Positions 23,230 to 31,101 of a DNA stretch of 64,000 nt are shown piece by piece (position 1 is the first letter of the stretch; each line of letters begins with the position of its first letter). The translations under genes were made by a program, and so were the position numbers. The notes beneath the pieces were generated by a model. That model was not told the DNA's origin, ran no database searches, and was given only the letters and a program-made list of their open reading frames with translations. Where the stretch lies: the NCBI RefSeq assembly GCF_018613895.1, contig NZ_JAGGPH010000013.1:124001-188000 (forward strand), read 5' to 3'. Source of the DNA: Curtobacterium sp. ISL-83 (lineage in GTDB: Bacteria; Actinomycetota; Actinomycetes; Actinomycetales; Microbacteriaceae).

Positions 23230-24957
23230 ATGTCGAAGAAGACGCAGCCCCGGAACACGGTGACGGCCCTGACCGAGCGCCCCCACGCACAGGTCCTCGT
23301 CGTCGGTGGTGGCATCAACGGCATCGCCACCTTCCGCGACCTCGCCCTGCAGGGCGTCGACGTCGCCCTCGTCGAGCGCGGCGACTACGCCTCCGGCGCC
23401 TCCGCGGCGTCGAGCCACATGATCCACGGTGGGATCCGCTACCTGGAGAACGGCGAGTTCCGGCTCGTGCGCGAGAGCGTGCAGGAGCGCAACGGCCTGA
23501 TCCGCATCGCCCCGCACTACGTCAAGCCGCTGCAGACCACGATGCCGATCTTCTCGACGTTCTCCGGCATCATGAACGCCCCCTTGCGCATGCTCACGCA
23601 CAAGCAGCGCTCCACGAAGGAGCGCGGCGCGATGCTCATCAAGATCGGCATGACGATCTACGACTCGTTCTCGCGTGACGGCGGCTCGGTGCCGAAGCAC
23701 GTCTTCCGCACCAAGAAGGCGGCGCTCGAGGACATGCCGGCGCTCAACAAGGACCTGAAGTACACGGGGACGTACTACGACGCCAGCGTGCACGAGCCCG
23801 AGCGGCTCGCCCTCGACGTGCTCAAGGACGGCATCGCCGCAGGAGCCGACCATGCACGTGCAGTCAACTACGTCGAGGCCGCCGGCACCCGCGACGGCGG
23901 CGTCCTGCTCCGCGACCGCGAGACGGGTTCGGAGTTCGTGTTCACCGCCGAGGTCGTCATCAACGCCTCCGGCCCCTGGACCGACCTGACCAACGAGGCC
24001 CTCGGTGGCGAGACGAAGTTCATGGGTGGCACGAAGGGCTCCCACATCGTCGTCGACAACCCGGAGCTGCTCGAAGCGACGAAGGGCCGCGAGCTGTTCT
24101 TCGAGAACAACGACGGCCGCATCGTCCTCATCTACCCGCTCAAGGGCCGGGTGCTCATCGGGACGACCGACATCGACGCCGACCCCGCGAAGCCCGTCGT
24201 CACGACCGACGAGGAGATCGACTACTTCTTCGGGCTCGTGAAGCACGTGTTCCCGCAGATCGAGGTCACGCGCGACCACATCGTCTACAGCTACTCGGGC
24301 ATCCGGCCGCTCCCCCGCCACGAGGACACCGCCCCCGGGTTCGTGTCACGTGACTACCGGATCGTCGACACCACGATCGCCGGACTCCCGAACAGCACGG
24401 TGCTGTCGCTGGTCGGCGGCAAGTGGACGACCTTCCGCGCCCTCGCCGCGCACCTGTCCACCGAGGCGACCCAGAAGCTCGGCATCGCCCGGAAGGTCGA
24501 CACGACGGGCATGCCGATCGGCGGCGGCCGCGAGTTCCCGACGACGGACGCCCAGCGCGCGCTGTGGATCAAGTCGCACCGGGACGGTCTGGACGCCGGA
24601 CTCGTCGAGGGGCTGCTCGAGCGCTACGGCACCCGTGCCGCCGAGGTCGTGGACGTCCTGACCGACGGCCCGGTCGAGCCGCTCGAGTCCGACCCCGCAC
24701 TCACCCGCGCCGAGGTCCGGTACTTCGCCGAGCACGAGCACGCCGTGCACCTGATCGACGTGGTCCTGCGCCGCACGAACCTGGCGTTCGTCGGCGGGGT
24801 GACGATCGACCTGCTCGACGAGCTGGCGGACGTGCTGGCCGAGGCGCTCGACTGGAACGCCGAGGAGCGTGCGGACGAGGTCCAGCACACGCTCGACGTC
24901 CTGCGCGAGTCGCACGGGGTCATCGTGCCGCTGACGAGCGCGCAGCAGCTGGCGTAG
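23230..24957 (+). CDS. glpD: Glycerol-3-phosphate dehydrogenase (FAD, respiratory)
   Basis: 575 residues. VLVVGGGINGIATFRDLALQ is the FAD-binding G-x-G-x-x-G, SGASAASSHMIHGGIRYLE is the conserved GlpD segment, and YSYSGIRPLPRHED and SLVGGKWTTFRALAAHL follow. The C-terminal domain of actinobacterial GlpD is present. It oxidises glycerol-3-phosphate to dihydroxyacetone phosphate and passes electrons to quinones at the membrane. I take the second of two ATGs, because AAGGAA is nine bases from it. The gene is divergent from the SorC regulator. Confidence 0.95.
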   Translation: MSKKTQPRNTVTALTERPHAQVLVVGGGINGIATFRDLALQGVDVALVERGDYASGASAASSHMIHGGIRYLENGEFRLVRESVQERNGLIRIAPHYVKPLQTTMPIFSTFSGIMNAPLRMLTHKQRSTKERGAMLIKIGMTIYDSFSRDGGSVPKHVFRTKKAALEDMPALNKDLKYTGTYYDASVHEPERLALDVLKDGIAAGADHARAVNYVEAAGTRDGGVLLRDRETGSEFVFTAEVVINASGPWTDLTNEALGGETKFMGGTKGSHIVVDNPELLEATKGRELFFENNDGRIVLIYPLKGRVLIGTTDIDADPAKPVVTTDEEIDYFFGLVKHVFPQIEVTRDHIVYSYSGIRPLPRHEDTAPGFVSRDYRIVDTTIAGLPNSTVLSLVGGKWTTFRALAAHLSTEATQKLGIARKVDTTGMPIGGGREFPTTDAQRALWIKSHRDGLDAGLVEGLLERYGTRAAEVVDVLTDGPVEPLESDPALTRAEVRYFAEHEHAVHLIDVVLRRTNLAFVGGVTIDLLDELADVLAEALDWNAEERADEVQHTLDVLRESHGVIVPLTSAQQLA

Positions 24958-25010
24958 CGCGCGGCCCGCGGCGGGACGGGCCCGTCTCGCCGAGACGCCG
25001 CCGTCCCGCC

Positions 25011-25358
25011 CAGACGCCCCCGTCCCGCCGAGGCGCCGCCGAGTGCGCGAGACGCCGCCACTTCCGGCGGCGTCTCGTGCGTCCGGAGGTGTCTCGGGTC
25101 TCCGGCGGCGTCTTGCGTCCCCGGAGGCGTTTCGCCCAAACGCCCCCGTCTCGCCGAGACGCCGCCAACCCCACGAGACGCCGCCACTTCCGGCGGCGTC
25201 TCGTGCGTCCGGAGGTGTCTCGGGTCTCCGGCGGCGTCTCGCGTCCCCGGAGGCGTTTCGCGCAAACGCCCCCGTCCCGCCGAGACGCCGCCGAGTGCGC
25301 GAGACGCCGCCACTTCCGGCGGCGTCTCGTGCGTCCGGGGGCGTCTCACAGCGACGCC
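25011..25358. repeat. 126-bp tandem array built from GAGACGCC palindromes
   Basis: Two full near-identical units, 25049-25174 and 25175-25300, differ at only a handful of bases. A 38-base tail of a unit precedes them (25011-25048) and a diverging part unit follows (from 25301). Every unit opens with GAGACGCCGCC, a six-base loop and GGCGGCGTCTC, a perfect 11-base hairpin stem, at 25049, 25175 and 25301. The words GAGACGCC and GGCGTCTC recur throughout in both orientations. There are no unique spacers, so this is not CRISPR. Confidence 0.92.
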
Positions 25359-25409
25359 GGCGTCTGGCACAGGCGCCGCCGTCTCGCGCAAACGCCGCCG
25401 TCGCGCAGC

Positions 25410-25451
25410 GGACGGGAGGCATGGTGCCGGCTGGCACCGCCCCTCCCGCCC
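25410..25451. terminator. GGACGGGAGGC hairpin, full copy
   Basis: GGACGGGAGGC, then GGTGCC-GGCT-GGCACC, then CCCTCCCGCCC: a nested stem with two mismatches in the outer arms. It lies between convergent genes and is well placed to end both transcripts. The first 18 bases are nearly identical to the copy at 43633. Confidence 0.6.
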
Positions 25452-25463
25452 GGCGCGCGCCCG

Positions 25464-26120
25464 CTAGAACCGCTCGCCCGTCGGGTCCTGCGCACTCCGG
25501 TCGACGAGGTCGTCTCCCCCGACCGGCTCCCCGGCCCAGTCCACGAGCCGCCACCCGTCGTCGAACGATCCCTCGAGTTCGACGATCCCGGTGTTCTCCA
25601 GGTTCCGCCGCGTCCCGAACTCGTCCGGCGTGTTCTGCGCGGCAGCACTCGCCCACGTCCGGATCGCGGCTCCGTGGCTGACCGCCGCCGCGACCTCGGC
25701 GCCCGTGGCGATGATCTGCCGCACGGCGTCCGCGTAGCGGGCGAAGAACTCGTCGCCGCTCTCCGCGCCCGGCATCCGGGTGCTCCGATCGCCCTGCGAC
25801 CACCCGTGCACCGTCGCGATGTACGTCTGCACGGAGACCTTGTCGCTCTTGCCCTGGGTGTCGCCGGCCTCGATCTCGCGAAGGCCCGGCAGCACCACCG
25901 GCTCGATCCCGAGCGCAGCGGCCAGTGGCGCGGCGGTGACCTGCGTTCGGACCATCGTGGAGGTGAAGAGCCGTTCGATCCCCCGGTCGGCCAGGGCTGC
26001 GGGGAGGGCGTCGGCCTGGCGCTGCCCGAGCTCGGTGAGCCCCGGGCCGGGCACCGCGGCATCGAGGATCCCGTGGACGTTCGCGGGGGTCTGGCCGTGG
26101 CGGATCAGCAGCAGTCGCAT
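25464..26120 (-). CDS. Histidine phosphatase family protein (phosphoglycerate mutase-like)
   Basis: 218 residues. LLLIRHGQTPANVHGILD carries the phospho-acceptor histidine (RHG) and AAVSHGAAIRTW the second active-site histidine. LTELGQRQADALPAAL is typical of broad-specificity phosphatases of this superfamily. The substrate is unknown. TAGGGT lies six bases before the ATG (26127-26132, minus strand), so the message is probably leaderless. Confidence 0.9.
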   Translation of the reverse strand: MRLLLIRHGQTPANVHGILDAAVPGPGLTELGQRQADALPAALADRGIERLFTSTMVRTQVTAAPLAAALGIEPVVLPGLREIEAGDTQGKSDKVSVQTYIATVHGWSQGDRSTRMPGAESGDEFFARYADAVRQIIATGAEVAAAVSHGAAIRTWASAAAQNTPDEFGTRRNLENTGIVELEGSFDDGWRLVDWAGEPVGGDDLVDRSAQDPTGERF

Positions 26121-26202
26121 GCCGCCACCCTACGGAGCGCCGCCGACCCCGTGCGCCCCGGAACCCTCATCCGGCACGCACCCGCGCCGCGTGCGTCGCG
26201 CT

Positions 26203-26344
26203 CATGCACGCGCATGCGCCGGCAATCCACCTGTCGATCGACGCGTGCCCGGTCGACTCATGCACCCACATCCGGTGCGTGCGCATCGAGCGACGATCGA
26301 CCTGTCGATCGACGCGCGTCTCGTCGGAACATGCGCACGCATGT
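26203..26344. repeat. Palindrome- and repeat-rich divergent gap
   Basis: ACCTGTCGATCGACGCG occurs twice, at 26229-26245 and 26300-26316, 71 bases apart, each with the TCGATCGA dyad. CATGC-ACGC-GCATG (26203-26216) and ACATGCG-CA-CGCATGT (26329-26344) are further dyads. The gap lies between the divergent phosphatase and DinB genes. The second direct repeat and the last dyad lie 20-70 bases before the DinB -10, so a regulator of that gene may bind here. Confidence 0.6.
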
Positions 26345-26378
26345 CGAGCGAGCCCGGCGTGCTGGTAGCTTCCCGCTC

Positions 26379-26903
26379 ATGGCGATCGAACCCGAGACGA
26401 AGAACTGGACCTGGGTCATCGACTCCCCGTGCCCCGAGTGCGGCTACGACGGCAGCACGGTGTCGATCCGGGACGTGCCCGGCATCATGGACGCGAACAC
26501 CTCCGCCTGGCCCGCCGAGCTGGCCCGAGCAGACGTGCACGAGCGCCCGGACGACCACACGTGGTCCCCGCTGGAGTACGGCGCCCACGTGCGGGACGTG
26601 CACCGCAGGATGCTCGGGCGGCTCCAGCTGATGCTCGCCGAGGACGCCCCGACCTTCGCGAACTGGGACCAGGACGCCACCGCGGTGGAGGACCGGTACG
26701 ACGAGCAGGACCCGACCGTCGTGGCACGCGAACTCGGCGAGGCCGCACACCGGGCTGCCCGCGCGTTCGACGAGGTCCGGGACGACCAGCTCGAGCGGAC
26801 CGGCCTCCGGTCCGACGGCAGCACGTTCACGGTCGCGTCGCTCGCGGTCTACTACGCGCACGACCCGGTGCACCACCTGTGGGACGTGCGGCGCACGCGG
26901 TAG
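26379..26903 (+). CDS. DinB superfamily protein
   Basis: 174 residues. The metal-binding histidine pattern of DinB four-helix proteins is visible: H70 in LEYGAHVRDV and H161/H165 in HDPVHHLW. A CPEC pair near residue 18 could bind a further metal. DinB relatives include mycothiol- and bacillithiol-dependent transferases and proteins of unknown function; no thiol specificity can be read here. TAGCTT seven bases before the ATG marks a leaderless start. Confidence 0.82.
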   Translation: MAIEPETKNWTWVIDSPCPECGYDGSTVSIRDVPGIMDANTSAWPAELARADVHERPDDHTWSPLEYGAHVRDVHRRMLGRLQLMLAEDAPTFANWDQDATAVEDRYDEQDPTVVARELGEAAHRAARAFDEVRDDQLERTGLRSDGSTFTVASLAVYYAHDPVHHLWDVRRTR

Positions 26904-26912
26904 GCGATCCGG

Positions 26913-26930
26913 GCCTCCCGGCCTGGAGGC
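26913..26930. terminator. Bidirectional GCCTCC / GGAGGC hairpin
   Basis: GCCTCC-CGGCCT-GGAGGC between the convergent DinB and SorC genes, 10 bases after the DinB stop. It has the same arms as the hairpins at 17364 and 48323. Confidence 0.5.
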
Positions 26931-26961
26931 GCGACCCACCACCCGACGCGCGTCGCGTCGA

Positions 26962-27945
26962 TCAGGCGAGTGCGTCGAGCAGTGCGCGCGCCGTCGCGGC
27001 GTCCGTCACGAGTTCGTTCACCAGGCCTCCGCGGACCGCGCCGAGGATGCTCGGCACCTTGTGCTCGCCGACGGCGACACCGACGGCGTGCGGGACGGCC
27101 GCGAGGACCTCACGCGAGGTCCGGACCATCCGGTCGCTCCCGGGGAACTCGATCGGGGAGCCGTCGGCGGCGTAGAAGTCGAGGCAGACGTCGCCCGCTG
27201 CCCGGTCGAACACGTCGTCGTCGACGGGGAGTCCCCGGGCCAGCGCATGCCGGGTGACGACGGGGGCGCCGATGCCGAGGATCGCTCCCTTCGCCCGACC
27301 CCACAGGCCGACGACGTGCTGGAACGCGGGGTCCGCGTCGAGGGAGGTCCGGAGCGCCTCGGTCGGCAGCGCCGGCGCGAAGAGGAACGCCGGGATCGCC
27401 CCGGACCGCTCGGCGGCGGCCCGGGTGATCTCGTTCGTCTGGAACCACCGGTTCGGGTCGGCCTGCCCACCCACCGTCGGGACGAGCTGCACGCCCGGCA
27501 TCGGCGGCATCGCGGTGTGTGCGATGTCGTGCACGGTGCTGCCGGAGGAGACCAGGACGGCGTCCCCGGGCTGGAGGCGCATCCCCTCGACCGCGGCGGC
27601 GACGGGGAGCGCGAGGTCGACCCCGAGCGTCGCGGCGTGCGTGACGGCTGCCAGGTGCACCGCCTGCAGGCCGAGCACCAGCTGCAGGCGTTCGGCGAGC
27701 GCGACGGTCTCGTCCTGGAACGGGTCGACGACCTCGATGCGGACGAGCCCGGCCTTCCGGGCCTCGGACACCAGGCGGCTGACGGTCGGCCGGGAGACGC
27801 CCAGGCGGTCCGCGATCTCCGCCTGGGTGGCGTCTTCGAGGTAGTACATCCGCGCAGCCTGGTAGACGGTGTCGAGCGGGAAGCGGGTCCGGGTGCCCTC
27901 GGGGCCCGCAGGGGTGCCGGCGCCGGTCGGGATCTCGGAGGACAT
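26962..27945 (-). CDS. SorC family sugar-binding transcriptional regulator
   Basis: 327 residues. The helix-turn-helix, ATQAEIADRLGVSRPTVSRLV, comes after VYQAARMYYLEDA, as is usual in this family. The effector domain carries LVSSGSTVHDIAHTAMPP and LVPTVGGQADPNRWFQTNEI. The gene is divergent from the LolA-like/ABC operon, but the 135-base gap shows no copy of the TGCACG operator of the other SorC regulator. Its target and ligand are therefore open. A weak AAAGGTCC ribosome site precedes the ATG. Confidence 0.87.
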   Translation of the reverse strand: MSSEIPTGAGTPAGPEGTRTRFPLDTVYQAARMYYLEDATQAEIADRLGVSRPTVSRLVSEARKAGLVRIEVVDPFQDETVALAERLQLVLGLQAVHLAAVTHAATLGVDLALPVAAAVEGMRLQPGDAVLVSSGSTVHDIAHTAMPPMPGVQLVPTVGGQADPNRWFQTNEITRAAAERSGAIPAFLFAPALPTEALRTSLDADPAFQHVVGLWGRAKGAILGIGAPVVTRHALARGLPVDDDVFDRAAGDVCLDFYAADGSPIEFPGSDRMVRTSREVLAAVPHAVGVAVGEHKVPSILGAVRGGLVNELVTDAATARALLDALA

Positions 27946-28080
27946 GGTGCGGACCTTTCGACGCGGGGGCCCGATGATCGTAGCGCCGGGCCCCGACGCC
28001 CAGCGGACTGTCGGTTGGCGGACGTACCGTGCTCACGACTCCAGCGCATCGCTGCCGTCGCTCGTTCCCGAGGGGATCCG

Positions 28081-29172
28081 ATGAAGAAGTCAGCTTGGTT
28101 GCCCGCCGTCCTCGCACCCGTGGTCGTCGCCGGAGCCGTCGCCGCCCCGATGATGGCGAACGCCGCGAACACCCCGATCGCCGGGAACCACCCGACGGCC
28201 GCGCAGGTCATCGCGAGCGTCGCGAAGTCCTCCGACGCCCAGTACTCCGGCAAGCTCGAGCAGACCAGCGCGCTCGGCCTCCCGCAACTCCCGTCGGGCT
28301 CCGGCGGCTCGTCCGCTGAGGGCAGCGCGGCCGACACGCTGAGCCTCCTCACCTCGTCGCACACCGCCCGGCTCTACGTCGACGGCCCGGACAAGCAGCG
28401 GGTGCAGCTGACCCAGCAGCTCGCCGAACAGGACGTCGTCCGCAACGGGACGACCGTCTGGACCTGGGACTCCAAGAAGCGCGCCGCGACCCACGTGACC
28501 CTGCCGAAGGACACCGCGGGCTCCGGCACCGACGCCGCCGGCACGGCGACCCCGGCGCAGCTCGCCGACCGCGCAATCGCGGCCATCACGCCGAGCACGC
28601 AGGTGTCCACGCCGTCCGAGGTGCAGGTCGCGGGGCACGACGCCTGGCAGATCACCCTGACCCCGAAGTCGTCGGACACCCTCGTCGGCTCGGTCCGGAT
28701 CGCGGTCGACCAGCAGACCGGCCTGCCGCTCCGCGCGACGATCACCGCCAAGGGCCAGCAGGACCCGGCGTTCTCGGTCGGGTTCAGCAGCCTGGACTAC
28801 GGCGCACCGGCGGCGCGGCTCTTCGACTTCACCCCGCCGAGCGGCGCGAAGGTGACCACGAAGGACCTCTCCGACGCGGCCGCTCGTGACCACGCACACG
28901 GCGCACGACACGGCGACGCGGTCCGTCCGGGCCAGGGCGTCGACCCGACGGTCCACGGCACCGGGTGGGACACCATCGCGGAGCTCCCCGCCGGGACCGT
29001 CGACAGCTCCAAGCTCGGGAAGGACGGCTCCGGCCTCCTCGACCAGCTGACCACCGCGGTCGCCGGCGGGCGTGCGGTGCAGACCTCGCTCGTTTCCGTC
29101 TACCTGACCGACGACGGTCGCGTGCTGGCCGGTGCCGTTCCGGTGTCCGCCCTGGTCGCCGCCGCGAAGTGA
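28081..29172 (+). CDS. Secreted LolA-like / DUF2092-type protein
   Basis: 363 residues with a signal peptide, MKKSAWLPAVLAPVVVAGAV, ending near PMMANAANT. The mature part has the beta-barrel half-shell pattern of LolA/LppX-like proteins: YSGKLEQTSALGLPQLP, then VWTWDSKKRAATHVTLPK and VAGHDAWQITLTPK. The C-terminal part holds a transporter-like tail of unknown role. Such proteins bind lipids or regulate sigma factors. Its stop overlaps the ABC ATPase start as GTGA, so it is translationally coupled to an ABC exporter. The ribosome site is GAGGGGATCCG. Confidence 0.75.
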   Translation: MKKSAWLPAVLAPVVVAGAVAAPMMANAANTPIAGNHPTAAQVIASVAKSSDAQYSGKLEQTSALGLPQLPSGSGGSSAEGSAADTLSLLTSSHTARLYVDGPDKQRVQLTQQLAEQDVVRNGTTVWTWDSKKRAATHVTLPKDTAGSGTDAAGTATPAQLADRAIAAITPSTQVSTPSEVQVAGHDAWQITLTPKSSDTLVGSVRIAVDQQTGLPLRATITAKGQQDPAFSVGFSSLDYGAPAARLFDFTPPSGAKVTTKDLSDAAARDHAHGARHGDAVRPGQGVDPTVHGTGWDTIAELPAGTVDSSKLGKDGSGLLDQLTTAVAGGRAVQTSLVSVYLTDDGRVLAGAVPVSALVAAAK

Positions 29173-30158
29173 GCCAGACCGACCAGGCCGGATCGGCGGC
29201 AGTGACACCTGCCGGCGCCGGGGTCGAGCTGGCGATCCGGACGACCGGGCTCGCCAAGGTCTTCCGGAAGCAGCGTGCGGTCGACGGCATCGACCTGGCC
29301 GTCCCGCGTGGAGCCGTGTTCGGGTTCCTCGGTCCGAACGGCTCCGGCAAGACCACCACCATCCGGATGCTGCTCGGGCTCTCGAGCGCCACCAGCGGCA
29401 CGATCGACGTCCTGGGCCGACCGATGCCCACGGCCCTGCACGAGGTCCTGCCCCGCGTCGGCGCCCTGGTCGAGGGACCGGCGTTCTACCCCTACCTGTC
29501 CGGGCGCGCCAACCTGCACCGGTTCGACGCCGCTGATCCGACCACGGACCCGGCGACCCGGAAGGACCGTGTGGCGGCCGCCCTCGACCGGGTGGGGCTC
29601 ACGCACGCAGCGGACAAGAAGGCGCACGCGTACTCGCTCGGCATGAAGCAGCGGCTCGGGCTCGCGAACGCACTGCTCGCACCCCGCGACCTGCTCGTGC
29701 TCGACGAGCCGACGAACGGCCTCGACCCCCAGGGAACGCGCGAGGTCCGGAACCTCATCCGCTCCCTCGCCGACGACGGCACCACGGTGTTCGTGTCGAG
29801 CCACCTGCTCGCCGAGATCGAACAGGTGTGCACGCACGCCGCCGTGATGCGCACCGGCCGGATCGTCGCGCAGGGATCGCTCGACGACCTCCGCTCGACC
29901 GGCGCCCGGACCGTGACGGTCCGCACGCCCGACCTCGGCCAGGCCGGATCGGTCCTGACCCGCCTGGGCCTGGTGCCACGGCACGAGGGCGGTGCGGACG
30001 TCCTCGTCGCCGACCTGCCGAACGAGGTCCTGCCCGAGAGCATCACGACAGAACTCGTGCGCGCGGACGTCCGGGTGCGCGGACTGACCGTGGGCGGTGG
30101 CACGCTCGAGGACCTGTTCGTCGCGCTCACCGGAGAGGGATTCGATGTCGCAGCCTGA
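29169..30158 (+). CDS. ABC transporter ATP-binding protein (exporter type)
   Basis: 329 residues. Walker A is GPNGSGKTTTIRML, the signature is YSLGMKQRLGLANALL, Walker B is DLLVLDEPTNGLDPQG, and the H-loop is SSHLLAEIEQVC. The C-terminal 90 residues form the regulatory extension seen in CcmA/bacitracin-type exporters. It energises the permease that follows, whose start lies 14 bases inside this gene. The GTG start overlaps the upstream stop. Confidence 0.92.
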   Translation: MSQTDQAGSAAVTPAGAGVELAIRTTGLAKVFRKQRAVDGIDLAVPRGAVFGFLGPNGSGKTTTIRMLLGLSSATSGTIDVLGRPMPTALHEVLPRVGALVEGPAFYPYLSGRANLHRFDAADPTTDPATRKDRVAAALDRVGLTHAADKKAHAYSLGMKQRLGLANALLAPRDLLVLDEPTNGLDPQGTREVRNLIRSLADDGTTVFVSSHLLAEIEQVCTHAAVMRTGRIVAQGSLDDLRSTGARTVTVRTPDLGQAGSVLTRLGLVPRHEGGADVLVADLPNEVLPESITTELVRADVRVRGLTVGGGTLEDLFVALTGEGFDVAA

Positions 30159-31083
30159 CCAGCACACGGCCCCCGGGACCAGGACCGACACTGACGCGGC
30201 CGTCGTCGGCGGAGGCGACCGGGAGGACCGTGTCGGGACGGCGACCGCTGTGTCCCCATCTGGCCGCCGGCCCCGGACCTTCGCGCTCCTGGGCTCCGAG
30301 CTCGCACTCGTCTTCCGTCGACGGCGGACCTGGGCGATGCTCGGCGCGCTCGCACTCGTGCCGATCCTGATCGCGATCGCGGTCCGGCTGACGACGGGCC
30401 GGGACTCCGGCGGTCCGGCGTTCCTCGGCGACATCACGAACAACGGGCTCTTCGTCTCCTTCACCGCGCTGACGGTGTCGATCCCCCTGTTCCTCCCCCT
30501 GACCGTCGGGGTCGTGGCCGGTGACACCGTCGCGGGCGAGGCCAGCCACGGCACGATCCGGTACCTGCTGGTCGCGCCGACCGGCCGGTTGCGGTTCATC
30601 CTCGTCAAGTACGTCGGGGTGATCGCGTTCTGTCTCGCCGCCACCGTGCTCGTCGTGCTCGTCGGAGCGGCGATCGGCGCGGTGCTCTTCCCGATCGGAC
30701 CCGTCACGCTGCTCTCGGGCACGCAGGTCGACGGCTGGTCGTACGCGGGGCGGGCCCTGCTGCTCGCGCTGTACGTGACCCTGTCGATGCTGGGGTTGTC
30801 CGCGATCGGGCTCTTCGCGTCGACCCTGACGACCGTCCCGGTGGGGGCGATGGCCGCGACGGTGGTGCTCGCGGGCGCGTCCCAGGTCCTCGACCAACTC
30901 CCGCAGCTGGACTGGCTGCACCCGTTCCTGTTCTCCGACCAGTGGCTGGGGTTCGGCGACCTGCTGCGCGATCCGATCTCGTTCGACTCGTTCGGGTCCA
31001 ACGCGCTGCTGCAGCTCGGCTACGTCGTCGTGTTCGGAGCACTCGCGTACAGCCGGTTCGCGACGAAGGACATCCTCAGCTAG
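30145..31083 (+). CDS. ABC-2 type transporter permease
   Basis: 312 residues. About 45 polar N-terminal residues are followed by six membrane segments, among them WAMLGALALVPILIAIAV, FVSFTALTVSIPLFLPL and LGYVVVFGALAYSRF. GEASHGTIRYLLVAP is the cytoplasmic loop motif of ABC-2 permeases, which couples to the ATPase. The substrate is not known: lipid, peptide or drug. A GGAGAGGG ribosome site precedes the ATG inside the ATPase gene. A GH43 gene converges 18 bases downstream. Confidence 0.9.
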   Translation: MSQPDQHTAPGTRTDTDAAVVGGGDREDRVGTATAVSPSGRRPRTFALLGSELALVFRRRRTWAMLGALALVPILIAIAVRLTTGRDSGGPAFLGDITNNGLFVSFTALTVSIPLFLPLTVGVVAGDTVAGEASHGTIRYLLVAPTGRLRFILVKYVGVIAFCLAATVLVVLVGAAIGAVLFPIGPVTLLSGTQVDGWSYAGRALLLALYVTLSMLGLSAIGLFASTLTTVPVGAMAATVVLAGASQVLDQLPQLDWLHPFLFSDQWLGFGDLLRDPISFDSFGSNALLQLGYVVVFGALAYSRFATKDILS

Positions 31084-31101
31084 GCACCGGCCGACCGATG
31101 G

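Larger units (their letters stand above)
24958..25463. other. 506-base gene-free gap between convergent glpD and phosphatase genes
   Basis: The gap is filled by a 126-bp tandem repeat (25011-25358) and a GGACGGGAGGC hairpin (25410-25451). Long open frames run through it on both strands only because the repeat unit is a multiple of three and lacks stop codons; their translations are monotonous R/P/A/E-rich strings. Confidence 0.85.

Noticed and set aside
25011-25358. CRISPR array
   Set aside because: Units are contiguous and 126 bases long without unique spacers, and no cas genes are near.
24624-25681. Long open frames on both strands through the 126-bp array, giving R/P/A/E-rich repeated proteins
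   Set aside because: The unit is 42 codons without stops, so open frames arise on several strands at once. There is no ribosome site or promoter, and the translation is a meaningless repeat.
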